This document shows positions 24,969 to 33,628 of a stretch of 64,000 nucleotides of DNA, piece by piece. Under the pieces are notes generated by a model, which did not search any database, was not told the DNA's origin, and saw only the letters and a list, made by a program, of their open reading frames with translations. Within the stretch, counting starts at the first letter, position 1; every line of letters starts with the position of its first letter. The DNA is from Streptomyces sp. NBC_00425. GTDB lineage: Bacteria > Actinomycetota > Actinomycetes > Streptomycetales > Streptomycetaceae. Made by a program: the position numbers and the translations under genes. The stretch lies in assembly GCF_036030735.1 (NCBI RefSeq), contig NZ_CP107928.1:5332001-5396000 (forward strand). The letters are read 5' to 3'.

Positions 24969-25757
24969 ATGAGCAAGCGTGCAGTTCTGGAGGTGATCGC
25001 CCTCGACGCCGAGGACGCGGTCGCCGCCCAGGCCGGAGGCGCGGACCGCCTCGAGCTGGTCACCGAGATGGCCGCCGACGGGCTCACCCCGCCGGTCGCG
25101 GTGTTCGCCGCCGTCCGGGCCGCCGTCGACCTCTCCCTGCGCGTCATGCTGCGGCTGTCCGACGGCTTCGCGGCCGGGGACGTCGACCGCCTCGTGCGGG
25201 CCGCCGCCGACCTGCGGGCGGCCGGCGCGCAGGAGTTCGTGCTCGGCTTCCTCGACGCGCAGGGCGCGGTGGACCTTCCCGCCGTCGAGCGGGTCGTCGC
25301 CGAGCTGGACGGCTGCCGCTGGACCTTCCACCGAGCCCTCGACCACGCCGCCGACCGCGACGCCCTGCGCAAGCAGCTGGACGGCCTGCCCGGACTGGAC
25401 GCCTACCTCACCGCCGGCTCCCCGGCCGGGGTCGACGCGGGCCTGCCCACCCTGCTCGCCGAGGCCGCCCGGCACGGTGAACAGGGCTATGAACAGCGCC
25501 TCCTCGTCGGCGGCGGCCTGCGCCTCGGCCACCTGTCGAGGCTGCGGGCCGCCGGGATCGACGCGTTCCACATCGGCGGCGCGGCCCGCCCGCACGGCTG
25601 GTCCGGCCCGGTGTCGGCACACGCCGTCCGCGAGTGGCGCAGTGCGGTGGACGGCGGGCACCCCGAGCCCACGGCGCACCCCGAGCCCACGGCGCACCCC
25701 AAGCCCACGGCGCACCCCGAGACGGCGGCGCGTGCGGGGCGGGGCCAGGGCGGGTAG
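24969..25757 (+). CDS. cutC: CutC family copper homeostasis-like protein
   Basis: A 262-residue TIM-barrel protein of the CutC family. Typical segments are LEVIALDAEDAVAAQAGGAD, RLELVTEMAADGLTPP, VMLRLSDGF, EFVLGFLDAQGAVD, WTFHRALDHAAD and the C-terminal LRAAGIDAFHIGGAARPHG. The link to copper in E. coli is disputed, and the enzyme activity is unknown. The last ~30 residues are four HPEPTA-type hexapeptides outside the barrel. A DasR-like site upstream hints at carbohydrate-linked control instead. ATG 24969 follows a weak GGGGA. Confidence 0.85.
   Translation: MSKRAVLEVIALDAEDAVAAQAGGADRLELVTEMAADGLTPPVAVFAAVRAAVDLSLRVMLRLSDGFAAGDVDRLVRAAADLRAAGAQEFVLGFLDAQGAVDLPAVERVVAELDGCRWTFHRALDHAADRDALRKQLDGLPGLDAYLTAGSPAGVDAGLPTLLAEAARHGEQGYEQRLLVGGGLRLGHLSRLRAAGIDAFHIGGAARPHGWSGPVSAHAVREWRSAVDGGHPEPTAHPEPTAHPKPTAHPETAARAGRGQGG
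25659..25730 (+). repeat. 18-bp tandem repeat, four copies, inside cutC
   Basis: CACCCCGAGCCCACGGCG repeats four times with small changes. It encodes HPEPTA, HPEPTA, HPKPTA, HPETAA at the end of CutC. An in-frame, length-variable tail is likely. Confidence 0.85.
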
Positions 25758-25758
25758 G

Positions 25759-25780
25759 CCGGAGCCGGGCGGGGCTCCGG
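25759..25780. terminator. Short bidirectional terminator between cutC and the HelD-like gene
   Basis: CCGGAGCC / GGCTCCGG, 8 bp, with a six-base loop. It fills the gap between the two convergent stops almost exactly. Confidence 0.6.
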
Positions 25781-27841
25781 TCAGGTGAGTTGTCGGGGCA
25801 GGGGGGCGGTGTGGGTGACGAGGAGGCCCGAGACCGCCCGGGTCAGGGCCACGTACAGGCGGCGCAGGCCCGTCCGTTCGTCGGGCTCCCCCTCGACCAC
25901 GGCCTGCGGTTCGTCCAGCACGACGTAGTCGTACTCCAGGCCCTTGGCCAGCGACGCCGGGACCAGGGTGAGGCGGGTCTCGGCCGTCGTCTCCTCACCA
26001 GGGGACAGCCACCGGACGCCCGCCGCCGCCAGCGCCTCGGCCAGCGCCGGGATCCGGGCGTCGGCCGCGATCAGGCCCGTCGAGCCCTCGTTGCGCAGCA
26101 GCTCCTCGCACGCCTCGACGACGTCCGCCGTGTCCGCGACCTCCCGGAGGTCGAAGAAGCCGGGGTTCTCACGGACCGACGCGACGGGGGTGAGGCCCGG
26201 CGCGATGTGCGGCAGCAGCCGGGAGGCGTAGACGATCACGTCCGTCGGCACACGGAATCCGGCCGTCAGCTCCTCGACCACCGCGTCCGCCTTGCCCAGA
26301 TGCCCGAGAGCCTCCTCCCAGCTCCGGGTCGCCCACGGGGTGGTGCCCTGCGCCAGATCGCCCAGCACGGTCGCCGACCCCGTCGTGCAACGGCGGCCGA
26401 CCGCCCGGTACTGCATCGGCGACAGGTCCTGCGCCTCGTCGAGGACCACATGACCGAGCGAGTGCGTGCGCTCCACCAGGTCCCTCGCCTCGTCGATCAG
26501 CACCGCGTCCGCCGCCGACCACCTGGCCGCCTTCACCGACCGCGCCGGCTTGGCCGCGAGGATCGTCTTCTGCTCCTGCTCGCTCAGCACGCCGTCCGCG
26601 TGCTCGGCGAGGAACTCCGCGTCCGTCAGCAGCCGCAGCACCAGCTTCGCCGGGTCGACGACCGGCCAGACCTCCTTCACGGCCGCCTTCACCGCGCTGT
26701 TGCGGGCCACGGCGTCCTGCACCCGGTCGTCCGGGGCCTCGCCCGAGCGCTCCATCTGCACCAGCACCGCGTGCGCGATGCGCTGCGGCAGAGCCTCGCG
26801 GGCGGCCCCGTACCGGATGTCCCGGCCGAGCAACTCCCGCACCATCTCCTCGAGTTCGTACGCCGAAACCCGCCAGCGCCGCGACCCCCGCACCACGACG
26901 ACCGGTTCGGCCGGCATCCGCACCTGCGCGTAGACGGCCCGCCGCAGCACCTGCGCCATCCTCGCGTCGCCCTTGACGAGCGCCGCCTCCGCGTCGTCCG
27001 CGCCCCGCACCTCCACATGGGCCACCAGGTCGTCCACCGTGCCCTGGCGGACCGTCAGCTCGCCCAGCGCCGGCAGCACCTGCTCGATGTAGTGGAGGAA
27101 GGACTTGTTCGGCCCGATCACCAGCGTGCCGGTGCGCGCGAGCCGCTCACGGTGGGCGTACAGCAGATACGCCACCCGGTGCAGACCGACCGCGGTCTTC
27201 CCGGTCCCCGGACCGCCCTGCACGCACACCGTGCCGCCCAACCCGCTGCGCACGATCTCGTCCTGCTCGGGCTGGATGGTGGCGACGATGTCCCGCATCG
27301 GGCCCACACGCGGCCGCTCGATCTCCTGCTGGAGCAGCTTGCTGGTGGCGGCGGCCTCGGTGGGGTCGGACAGGTGCTCGTCCTCGTACGCCGTGATGTC
27401 CCCGCGGGTGTAGCCGAAGCGGCGGCGCAGCCCGACGTCCAGCGGGTCCTTCTTCGACGCCCGGTAGAACGGCTGCGAGACCGGCGCACGCCAGTCGATG
27501 ACCATCGGGTCGCCGTCGCCGTCGTGCACATGGCGACGCCCGATGTAGAACTTCTCGCCCTCCGCGCCCTCCGCCCGGTCCGCGCCCGGAGCGTGCAGGT
27601 AGTCGAGGCGGCCGAAGAACAGCGGGGTGTCGCTGAGATCGGCCAGCGCCTTGATCCGTTCCCCGATCTGCCGCTCCAGGATCTGCGCGTTGACCCAGTT
27701 CGCGGTGACGTCGCTGATGTCGAGGGACTCGACGTCCTCCCGCATCGCGCGCAGGGCCGCGCGGGAGGACGCGAGATGGCCGCGTTCGCGGGCGAGGGGG
27801 TCGTCGTCGACGGACGTGCGGGACGAGGGCGGCGTGGACAA
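25781..27841 (-). CDS. HelD-family RNA polymerase-associated helicase (UvrD/Rep-like SF1)
   Basis: A 686-residue superfamily 1 ATPase. The N-terminal ~60 residues form the helical arm typical of HelD proteins, followed by FFGRLDYLHAPG and YIGRRHVHDGDGDPMVIDWRAP. Walker A is GGPGTGKTAVGLHR, the DEAQDLS motif is Walker B, and SLAKGLEYDYVVLDEP plus RRLYVALTRAV are motifs V and VI. HelD proteins release or recycle stalled RNA polymerase; some (HelR) protect against rifamycins. Start is TTG 27841 with GGAGG eight bases upstream. I looked for the rifamycin-associated inverted repeat upstream and did not see it. Subclass not determined. Confidence 0.85.
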   Translation of the reverse strand: MSTPPSSRTSVDDDPLARERGHLASSRAALRAMREDVESLDISDVTANWVNAQILERQIGERIKALADLSDTPLFFGRLDYLHAPGADRAEGAEGEKFYIGRRHVHDGDGDPMVIDWRAPVSQPFYRASKKDPLDVGLRRRFGYTRGDITAYEDEHLSDPTEAAATSKLLQQEIERPRVGPMRDIVATIQPEQDEIVRSGLGGTVCVQGGPGTGKTAVGLHRVAYLLYAHRERLARTGTLVIGPNKSFLHYIEQVLPALGELTVRQGTVDDLVAHVEVRGADDAEAALVKGDARMAQVLRRAVYAQVRMPAEPVVVVRGSRRWRVSAYELEEMVRELLGRDIRYGAAREALPQRIAHAVLVQMERSGEAPDDRVQDAVARNSAVKAAVKEVWPVVDPAKLVLRLLTDAEFLAEHADGVLSEQEQKTILAAKPARSVKAARWSAADAVLIDEARDLVERTHSLGHVVLDEAQDLSPMQYRAVGRRCTTGSATVLGDLAQGTTPWATRSWEEALGHLGKADAVVEELTAGFRVPTDVIVYASRLLPHIAPGLTPVASVRENPGFFDLREVADTADVVEACEELLRNEGSTGLIAADARIPALAEALAAAGVRWLSPGEETTAETRLTLVPASLAKGLEYDYVVLDEPQAVVEGEPDERTGLRRLYVALTRAVSGLLVTHTAPLPRQLT

Positions 27842-28107
27842 GGGGGTGCCTCCGGGCCGGCTGAGGGTGGGCTACGGCGATTGCCGTCCGGTTTCCGTCC
27901 GGACGGCGGCGCTCCGAGGGGAGGCGGGCAAGAGCGGAGAGTCTAGGTGAGCCGCCGAAAGCGCGCCAACGCATTTCCCCGGCGCCCCCGAGGGACACGC
28001 CTCCGTCCCGTAGGGGACACCCCCGCTCACAGGTGTACCCAGGGAGTACGCCGAATGGGGACCTGGGACCGATGCCCCCCTTATGTCCCCGCGCGCACCA
28101 TGGAGAC

Positions 28108-28287
28108 ATGAGTGCAGCGACCATCACCCCGGCCCCCGGTCGCCCGTCCGGCGCGACCCCCCTGTCCGACCACCACCGCCACCGCCTCGGCGACGCCCTG
28201 CGCGCGGTGAAGGTGTTCGTCGGCGCCGCCTTCGACGTGATCGTCCTCGGCGAGTACCGCGAGGAGGCCGGCGTCCGCCGCAGGTGA
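28108..28287 (+). CDS. Small conserved-looking protein, 59 residues
   Basis: ATG 28108 has GGAG seven bases upstream (GGAGAC-ATG context). The product has a Pro/Gly/Ser N-terminus and a basic helical C-terminus: HRHRLGDALRAVKVFVGAAFDVIVLGEYREEAGVRRR, read in parts. The segment VKVFVGAAFDVIVLG is hydrophobic and may touch the membrane. I have an impression of similar small Streptomyces proteins, but cannot name a function. It converges with the XPB gene. Confidence 0.6.
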   Translation: MSAATITPAPGRPSGATPLSDHHRHRLGDALRAVKVFVGAAFDVIVLGEYREEAGVRRR

Positions 28288-28330
28288 AGACCTGCGGGGT
28301 CGGCTCACGCCTCGGGCGGCCACCAGGCCC

Positions 28331-29986
28331 TCAGGCCTCCTCCGCCAGCAACTCGTCCGCGTCCATGATCCGGTAGGCGTACCCCTGCTCCGCCAGGAAC
28401 CGCTGGCGGTGCGCCGCGAAGTCCTGGTCGATGGTGTCCCGCGCCACCACCGAGTAGAAGTGGGCCTGGTGCCCGTCCGCCTTCGGGCGCAGCACCCGGC
28501 CGAGACGCTGCGCCTCCTCCTGCCGGGACCCGAAGGTGCCCGACACCTGGATGGCCACCGTCGCCTCCGGCAGGTCGATCGAGAAGTTCGCGACCTTCGA
28601 CACCACCAGCACGCTGATCTCGCCCTCCCGGAAGGCGCCGAAGAGCTTCTCGCGCTGCGCGTTCGACGTCTCGCCCTTGATGACCGGCGCGTTCAGATGC
28701 TCGCCGAGTTCGTCGAGCTGGTCGATGTACTGCCCGATGACGAGGATCTGCTGCCCGGCGAACCGCCGCACCAGCGCCTCCGTCACCTTCCGCTTCGTCG
28801 CCGTCGTCGCACAGAAGCGGTACTTCTCCTCCGCCTCGGCCGTCGCGTACGCGAGGCGCTCCGAGTCGGTGAGATTGACCCGGACCTCCACACAGTCGGC
28901 GGGCGCGATGTAGCCCTGCGCCTCGATCTCCTTCCACGGCGCGTCGAACCGCTTCGGCCCGATGAGCGAGAACACGTCCGACTCGCGGCCGTCCTCGCGG
29001 ACCAGCGTGGCCGTCAGACCGAGCCGCCGCCGCGCCTGCAGGTCGGCGGTGAACTTGAAGACCGGCGCCGGCAGGAGATGCACCTCGTCGTAGACGATCA
29101 GGCCCCAGTCCCGGGAGTCGAACAGCTCCAGATGCGGGTAGACGCCCTTGCGCCGGGTCGTCAGCACCTGGTAGGTGGCGATGGTGACCGGGCGGATCTC
29201 CTTCCGCGTCCCGCTGTACTCGCCGATCTCCTCCTCCGTCAGCGAGGTCCGCTTCACCAGCTCGTGCTTCCACTGCCGGGCCGACACCGTGTTCGTGACG
29301 AGGATCAGCGTCGTGGACTTCGCCTGCGCCATCGACCCGGCCCCGACCAGCGTCTTGCCCGCACCGCAGGGCAGCACCACGACCCCGCTGCCGCCGTGCC
29401 AGAAGTTCTCCACCGCCTGCTTCTGGTACGGGCGCAGCGCCCACCCGTCCTCGGCGAGCTCGATGGGGTGCGCCTCGCCGTCGACGTACCCCGCGAGGTC
29501 CTCGGCCGGCCAGCCCAGCTTCAGCAGCGTCTGCTTGATCTGCCCCCGCTCGGAGGGGTGCACGACGACGGTGTCCGGATCGAGCCGGGCCCCGACCAGC
29601 GGCGCGACCCGCTTCGAGCGCAGGATCTCCTCCAGCACCGGCCGATCGGTGGTGGTCAGCACCAGCCCGTGCGCCGGATGCTTGCTCAGCGTCAGCCGCC
29701 CGTACCGGTCCATCGTCTCCGCGACGTCCACGAGCAGCGCGTGCGGCACGGGATAGCGGCTGTACTGCACGAGCGCGTCCACGACCTGCTCGGCGTCGTG
29801 CCCGGCCGCCCGCGCGTTCCACAGGCCCAGCGGCGTCACCCGGTAGGTGTGGATGTGCTCCGGAGCCCGTTCCAGCTCGGCGAACGGCGCGATGGCGCGA
29901 CGGCAGTCGTCCGCCTGCTCGTGGTCGACCTCCAGGAGCAGAGTCTTGTCCGACTGGACGATCAGCGGTCCGTTCACGTACGCCAT
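28331..29986 (-). CDS. DNA repair helicase XPB
   Basis: A 551-residue superfamily 2 helicase of the bacterial XPB type. The damage-recognition-like N-terminus starts PLIVQSDKTLLLEVDHEQ. The helicase core has Walker A LPCGAGKTLVGAG, the DEVH box in IVYDEVHLLPAP, motif III GLTATLVREDGRESD with the RED motif, ILVIGQYIDQLDE (motif IV) and QRLGRVLRPK (motif VI). It unwinds DNA 3' to 5' with ATP and is expected in DNA repair. ATG 29986 follows GGAAGGG. The next gene along the strand upstream is the large helicase-associated protein at 30.9-33.5 kb, separated by an oppositely oriented secreted-protein gene. Confidence 0.93.
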   Translation of the reverse strand: MAYVNGPLIVQSDKTLLLEVDHEQADDCRRAIAPFAELERAPEHIHTYRVTPLGLWNARAAGHDAEQVVDALVQYSRYPVPHALLVDVAETMDRYGRLTLSKHPAHGLVLTTTDRPVLEEILRSKRVAPLVGARLDPDTVVVHPSERGQIKQTLLKLGWPAEDLAGYVDGEAHPIELAEDGWALRPYQKQAVENFWHGGSGVVVLPCGAGKTLVGAGSMAQAKSTTLILVTNTVSARQWKHELVKRTSLTEEEIGEYSGTRKEIRPVTIATYQVLTTRRKGVYPHLELFDSRDWGLIVYDEVHLLPAPVFKFTADLQARRRLGLTATLVREDGRESDVFSLIGPKRFDAPWKEIEAQGYIAPADCVEVRVNLTDSERLAYATAEAEEKYRFCATTATKRKVTEALVRRFAGQQILVIGQYIDQLDELGEHLNAPVIKGETSNAQREKLFGAFREGEISVLVVSKVANFSIDLPEATVAIQVSGTFGSRQEEAQRLGRVLRPKADGHQAHFYSVVARDTIDQDFAAHRQRFLAEQGYAYRIMDADELLAEEA

Positions 29987-30170
29987 CCCTTCCGCACCGG
30001 CCAAACCTCCAGTGTGCCGTACGACGTGCCGCGACGGCGTGCCGCGAGGCGGTCGGCCGCTCCGGCGGCCGTCCGGCCCGTCCCGGGGAGCGGGCAACCC
30101 TGCGCACCCTCCGTGGGTCTGACCGGGCGAGCAGGCGCGATGGGCGCGACGCGGTGAGGAGCATCACGGT

Positions 30171-30725
30171 ATGTCGGTCCTGTCGTTCCGCAGGGGAGCG
30201 GTCGGCGTCGGAGCCGCGGCGGTGCTGGCCGCCACCGGCACCTGGGTGATGTGGCCCGCCGAGGTCGACGAAGCGCTGTGGGCCGAGGTGCGGCCGGTGA
30301 TCGAGGCCCGCGTCGCGGCGGACTCGCGGGGGGACGGCCCCGGCGAGACCGTGCCCGCGTGGAGGGCACGCTGGTTCTGCCGTGCGGAGGCCCTCGAACT
30401 GGAGGAACACGCGGGCGAGATACGGGCCGGCGTCAACACGCTGTGCATCGAGTACGGGGTCCACGACCAGACCCTCGTGGAGTGCGGCGCCGGACAGTAC
30501 CCGCAGGTCGTACGGCTCCAGCGGGACGCCGCGGCCGACGGCGGCTACCGGGTCGTCTCCCGGGAGGAGCCGCCGGACGGCGAGGGGTACGGCCCGTGGA
30601 CGAAGGCCCACTTCGGCGTCCTCGCCCGGACCTCCCTCCACGAACCGATGCCGTCCGCCGCCCTGGAGTCCGCGGCCCGCGCCCACTTCGGCCTGCCCCC
30701 GGACGCCTCCGTCGGCGACTGCTGA
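30171..30725 (+). CDS. Secreted hypothetical protein with conserved cysteines
   Basis: A 184-residue protein with a signal-peptide-like start (LSFRRGAVGVGAAAVLAATGTWVMW). The mature part has Cys in RWFCRAEAL, NTLCIEYGV, LVECGAGQY and at the very C-terminus (VGDC), so two disulfides are possible. Function not recognised. It points into a repeat-rich spacer and converges with the large helicase-associated gene. Confidence 0.65.
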   Translation: MSVLSFRRGAVGVGAAAVLAATGTWVMWPAEVDEALWAEVRPVIEARVAADSRGDGPGETVPAWRARWFCRAEALELEEHAGEIRAGVNTLCIEYGVHDQTLVECGAGQYPQVVRLQRDAAADGGYRVVSREEPPDGEGYGPWTKAHFGVLARTSLHEPMPSAALESAARAHFGLPPDASVGDC

Positions 30726-30731
30726 CCCACG

Positions 30732-30911
30732 ACAGCCGTCGGGGGCTGCCGCGCCGGGACGGCATTCGGGGGCTGCGCGCCGGGAAGGCTGCCGGGGGCT
30801 GCTGAGCTGCGAAGGCTGCCGGGGACTGCTGCACCGCGCGAGGGCCGCCGGGCGTCGGCGCGCCGGGACGGCCGCCGGGGGCCGGTGGGCCGGGACGGCC
30901 GTCGGGGGCTC
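30732..30911. repeat. Degenerate tandem repeat, about seven copies of a ~27-bp unit
   Basis: The whole gap between two convergent genes is made of imperfect copies of a unit close to GCGCCGGGACGGCCGCCGGG followed by GGCTG. Copies near 30750, 30777, 30803, 30857 and 30884 are the clearest. GC content is extreme and both strands can form hairpins. Confidence 0.75.
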
Positions 30912-33549
30912 AGTCGTCTGCCAGTTCCGCCACTCCGGTGATCCGGTGCAGCGGGTATGTGCGGACCTCGTCCGCCGTGTGGTCGTACCCCGTCACGAAG
31001 CCGCCCTCCACCCGCACCGGGGCGATGACACGCTGACTGGCCGAGCCCTCCGCGTTGACGTAACCGATCCACAGCGCCCCGCCCGTGAGGACCGCGGCCT
31101 GCATGGTGGCCAGCGTCTCGGCGGAACTCGTGCGGGGCAGCTCGCCCGGCGCGAGCGGGGCGGCGTCCTCCGTCGCCTTGCGCGGTGCGGTCGCGGCCGC
31201 GTCACCCGCCCGGACGGCCCGGATCGCCGCGGTGAGCAGCGTGCCGTCGGGAACCGGCGGCCCGTCCGGCACCGGCTCGGGGGCCGTCCGGGGCGGCGTG
31301 CGGTGCGCAAGCGCGCGGGTGATCAGGACGTCCCCCTCGGCGGACTCGGCGGCGGGTGCGAAGCCCAGCGCCCGCAGCCCGTCCAGAAGGGTCGCCGGGT
31401 CGGCCTGAGCCGCCAGCACCGTCGGAGCCAGCCGGCGCAGCCGCAGTCCGGCGGCACGCTTGTCGGCGAGGATCTCGTTCAGGATCGTCTCGTCGTCGCA
31501 GCGGACGTACGCAGAGGCCGCGCCCACCCGCAGATGGCCGTGCCGGCGCGCCACGTCGTCGATCAGATAGGACAGCGGCTGAGGCACCGGCGTACGGGAG
31601 TGCTCGGCGAGGAACGCGTGCAGGTCCAAGGCGCTGCGCCCGGCGTCCAGGGCGCGCCGGACGGACCCGGGGGTGAACCGGTAGACGGTCGCGCCGCCCT
31701 TGGACTCGACGTCCGCGAGAACGCTCAGCACGTCGGCCAGCGGCCGCCGCAGCGGGCCCGGGGCGACCGCCGTCAGGTCCGCCTGGAGCAGGACGTGGTC
31801 CAACGGCTCCGGCAGCAGCGGGGCGAGCAGCCGCGCCGCGGCCGCCGCGGCCACGGCCTGCTCGGGCGGCGGGAGCGGGGCCGCGACAGCGGTGGCGGCC
31901 CGGTGATGTGCGGGCAGTTTGTCGCCGGGGCCGGCCGGAGCGGCGGCCCCGGCGGCCCGCGCGGCCCGGACGGCGGGCGGCGCGCCGCCGAGCAGGGCGC
32001 GCCCGTGCGCCGACAGCGCGCCCCGGCCGGTCACCCCCAGCAGCTCGGCCTCCGCCAGAACCCAGCGCGCGAGCCGGGAGCGGAGGTCCTCGTCACCCTG
32101 CGCGCCGGCCTGCGCGGCCCCGGAGTACCCCGGCGACCCGGGCGCCGCCTGCGTGCCGTGCGCACCCGGCGTTCCCTGTGCGCCGGCCTGTGCGCCGCGC
32201 AACGGACGCTCCCAGCGCAGCCGGGCCAGCACCGCCTCCGCGTCCGGCGCGCCGCCCTCGGGCAGCCCGGCCAGCAACGTCAGCACCCGATGACGCACCT
32301 CGGGCGCGGCGGACCGGTCGAGACCCGGACCCAGCGCCGACAGCGCCCGCTCCTTCATGTCCCGGCCGCCGACCACCCCCGAGGTCCGGGTCGCCGCCAG
32401 CCACGCCTCGGCGAGCCGCGCCCACCGCTCGGCCGGCGGCCGCTCCACCCACTCGTCGTACTCCGGGGTCGCCGCATACCGCTCGTCGGCCTCGCCGTCC
32501 GAGGCGAGCAGCCCCGCCGCGTACGCCAGCTCGACCCAGAAAGCGGCGACCGGCTCGGCCACGTCCAGCGCGACGGCCGTCCGTTTGAGGTCGCGGACGC
32601 TGATCCCGCCGGCCCGCAGCACCGCGGGCCCGCCCTCGTCCCACTCCTTCAGCAGCTCCTCGACCGTCGCCAGCGCCGTGTACGCCTGACCGGCCGCCGT
32701 CGCGTCCACCACCTGCGGCGCGTGCACCACGAGCGGCTCCACGGCCGGCGGCACCGGTTCGGGCGCCCGGTGCGCGCGGCCCCTGCGCAGATGCAGGGCG
32801 ACCTCGCGCGGCAGCACGACGGTCCCGGGCGCCGTCGGCAGCAGCAGAGCACGGTCGAGCAGCCAGCGCAGCCGCGCCGCGGGATCGGCCGTGACCTGAC
32901 CGTACGGCGGCCCCCACACCAGCCGTTCCAGCACCTCGAGGGACTCGGCGGGCGCCCCCGCCAGCAGTGCGGCCATCTTCCGGCGATGGGTGAACAGAGC
33001 GGTGAGCGCGCCCACGGCCGAGACCGAGTCGTGCGTCGACGGCAGCCCCACCGTCGCCACGATCTCCTGGATCCGGCCCGGCGACATGCCCGCCGTCGCC
33101 TCCCGCACACTCGGCCCGAGCCCTGTCGGCGACGGGTGCTGCGGGGACGGCGCCAGCAGCTCACGCGCGGTGCGCACCAACCGCAGACGGTCGTCCGCGC
33201 CCCACACCAGCGCCTGCTCGCGCAAGGTCGCCAACGCCGCCGGGAGGGCCGCGACCACGGCCGGCTCGCCGGCGTCCCCCGCCATCAGGCCGAACAGCTC
33301 CTCGCGGGTCGCCGGATCGCCGGCCACGGCCAGCGCCTCCGCCGTCTGCAGCACGAACCGGTCGAGCCGCTCGAGCGCGCGGACGACGGAGGCACGGGTG
33401 CCGGCGCGGGTGGCGAGCTGCGTGAGGTCGGTGGGGACCGGGGTGATGAGATCGGGGCGGGCGCGCAGCAGCGCGGCCAGGGAAGCGTCGTCCCGGGCGC
33501 GGAGCGCTTCCGCGAGGGACCGGGGGGCCGACTGGTCCTCGGTGCTCAT
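30910..33549 (-). CDS. Large helicase-associated protein with C-terminal XPB-like and WYL-like domains
   Basis: An 879-residue protein of the actinobacterial family annotated as helicase C-terminal or helicase-associated domain protein. Much of it is helical repeat-like with winged-helix segments (LTQLATRAGTRASVVRALERL, LTALFTHRRKMAALL). Around 630-760 it resembles the helicase_C_3 module: VLLQADLTAVAPGPL, LSYLIDDVARRHGHLRVG and SAYVRCDDETILNEILADKR. The latter parallels an N-terminal segment of XPB itself. The last ~60 residues (ALWIGYVNAEGSASQRVIAPV, VRTYPLHRITGVAEL) look like a WYL effector domain. No Walker motifs, so not a helicase alone. ATG 33549 chosen; weak ribosome-binding site. Proposed partner of XPB. 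Confidence 0.78.
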   Translation of the reverse strand: MSTEDQSAPRSLAEALRARDDASLAALLRARPDLITPVPTDLTQLATRAGTRASVVRALERLDRFVLQTAEALAVAGDPATREELFGLMAGDAGEPAVVAALPAALATLREQALVWGADDRLRLVRTARELLAPSPQHPSPTGLGPSVREATAGMSPGRIQEIVATVGLPSTHDSVSAVGALTALFTHRRKMAALLAGAPAESLEVLERLVWGPPYGQVTADPAARLRWLLDRALLLPTAPGTVVLPREVALHLRRGRAHRAPEPVPPAVEPLVVHAPQVVDATAAGQAYTALATVEELLKEWDEGGPAVLRAGGISVRDLKRTAVALDVAEPVAAFWVELAYAAGLLASDGEADERYAATPEYDEWVERPPAERWARLAEAWLAATRTSGVVGGRDMKERALSALGPGLDRSAAPEVRHRVLTLLAGLPEGGAPDAEAVLARLRWERPLRGAQAGAQGTPGAHGTQAAPGSPGYSGAAQAGAQGDEDLRSRLARWVLAEAELLGVTGRGALSAHGRALLGGAPPAVRAARAAGAAAPAGPGDKLPAHHRAATAVAAPLPPPEQAVAAAAAARLLAPLLPEPLDHVLLQADLTAVAPGPLRRPLADVLSVLADVESKGGATVYRFTPGSVRRALDAGRSALDLHAFLAEHSRTPVPQPLSYLIDDVARRHGHLRVGAASAYVRCDDETILNEILADKRAAGLRLRRLAPTVLAAQADPATLLDGLRALGFAPAAESAEGDVLITRALAHRTPPRTAPEPVPDGPPVPDGTLLTAAIRAVRAGDAAATAPRKATEDAAPLAPGELPRTSSAETLATMQAAVLTGGALWIGYVNAEGSASQRVIAPVRVEGGFVTGYDHTADEVRTYPLHRITGVAELADD

Positions 33550-33628
33550 TCTGCCCACGGTAGCGGTTGACGCCCTCGGGAGCCGCCGTCCCCGGACCTG
33601 GGGGCCCCGATGCACTAGCGTCTTCGGC

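Noticed and set aside
27842..28030. Possible rifamycin-associated element before the HelD-like gene
   Set aside because: I looked for the 19-bp inverted repeat typical of HelR genes and saw none; only a GGAGG site is clear.
30732..30911. CRISPR array
   Set aside because: The repeats here, and those at 40.6 kb and 48.2 kb, are direct tandem copies without unique spacers and have no cas genes nearby.
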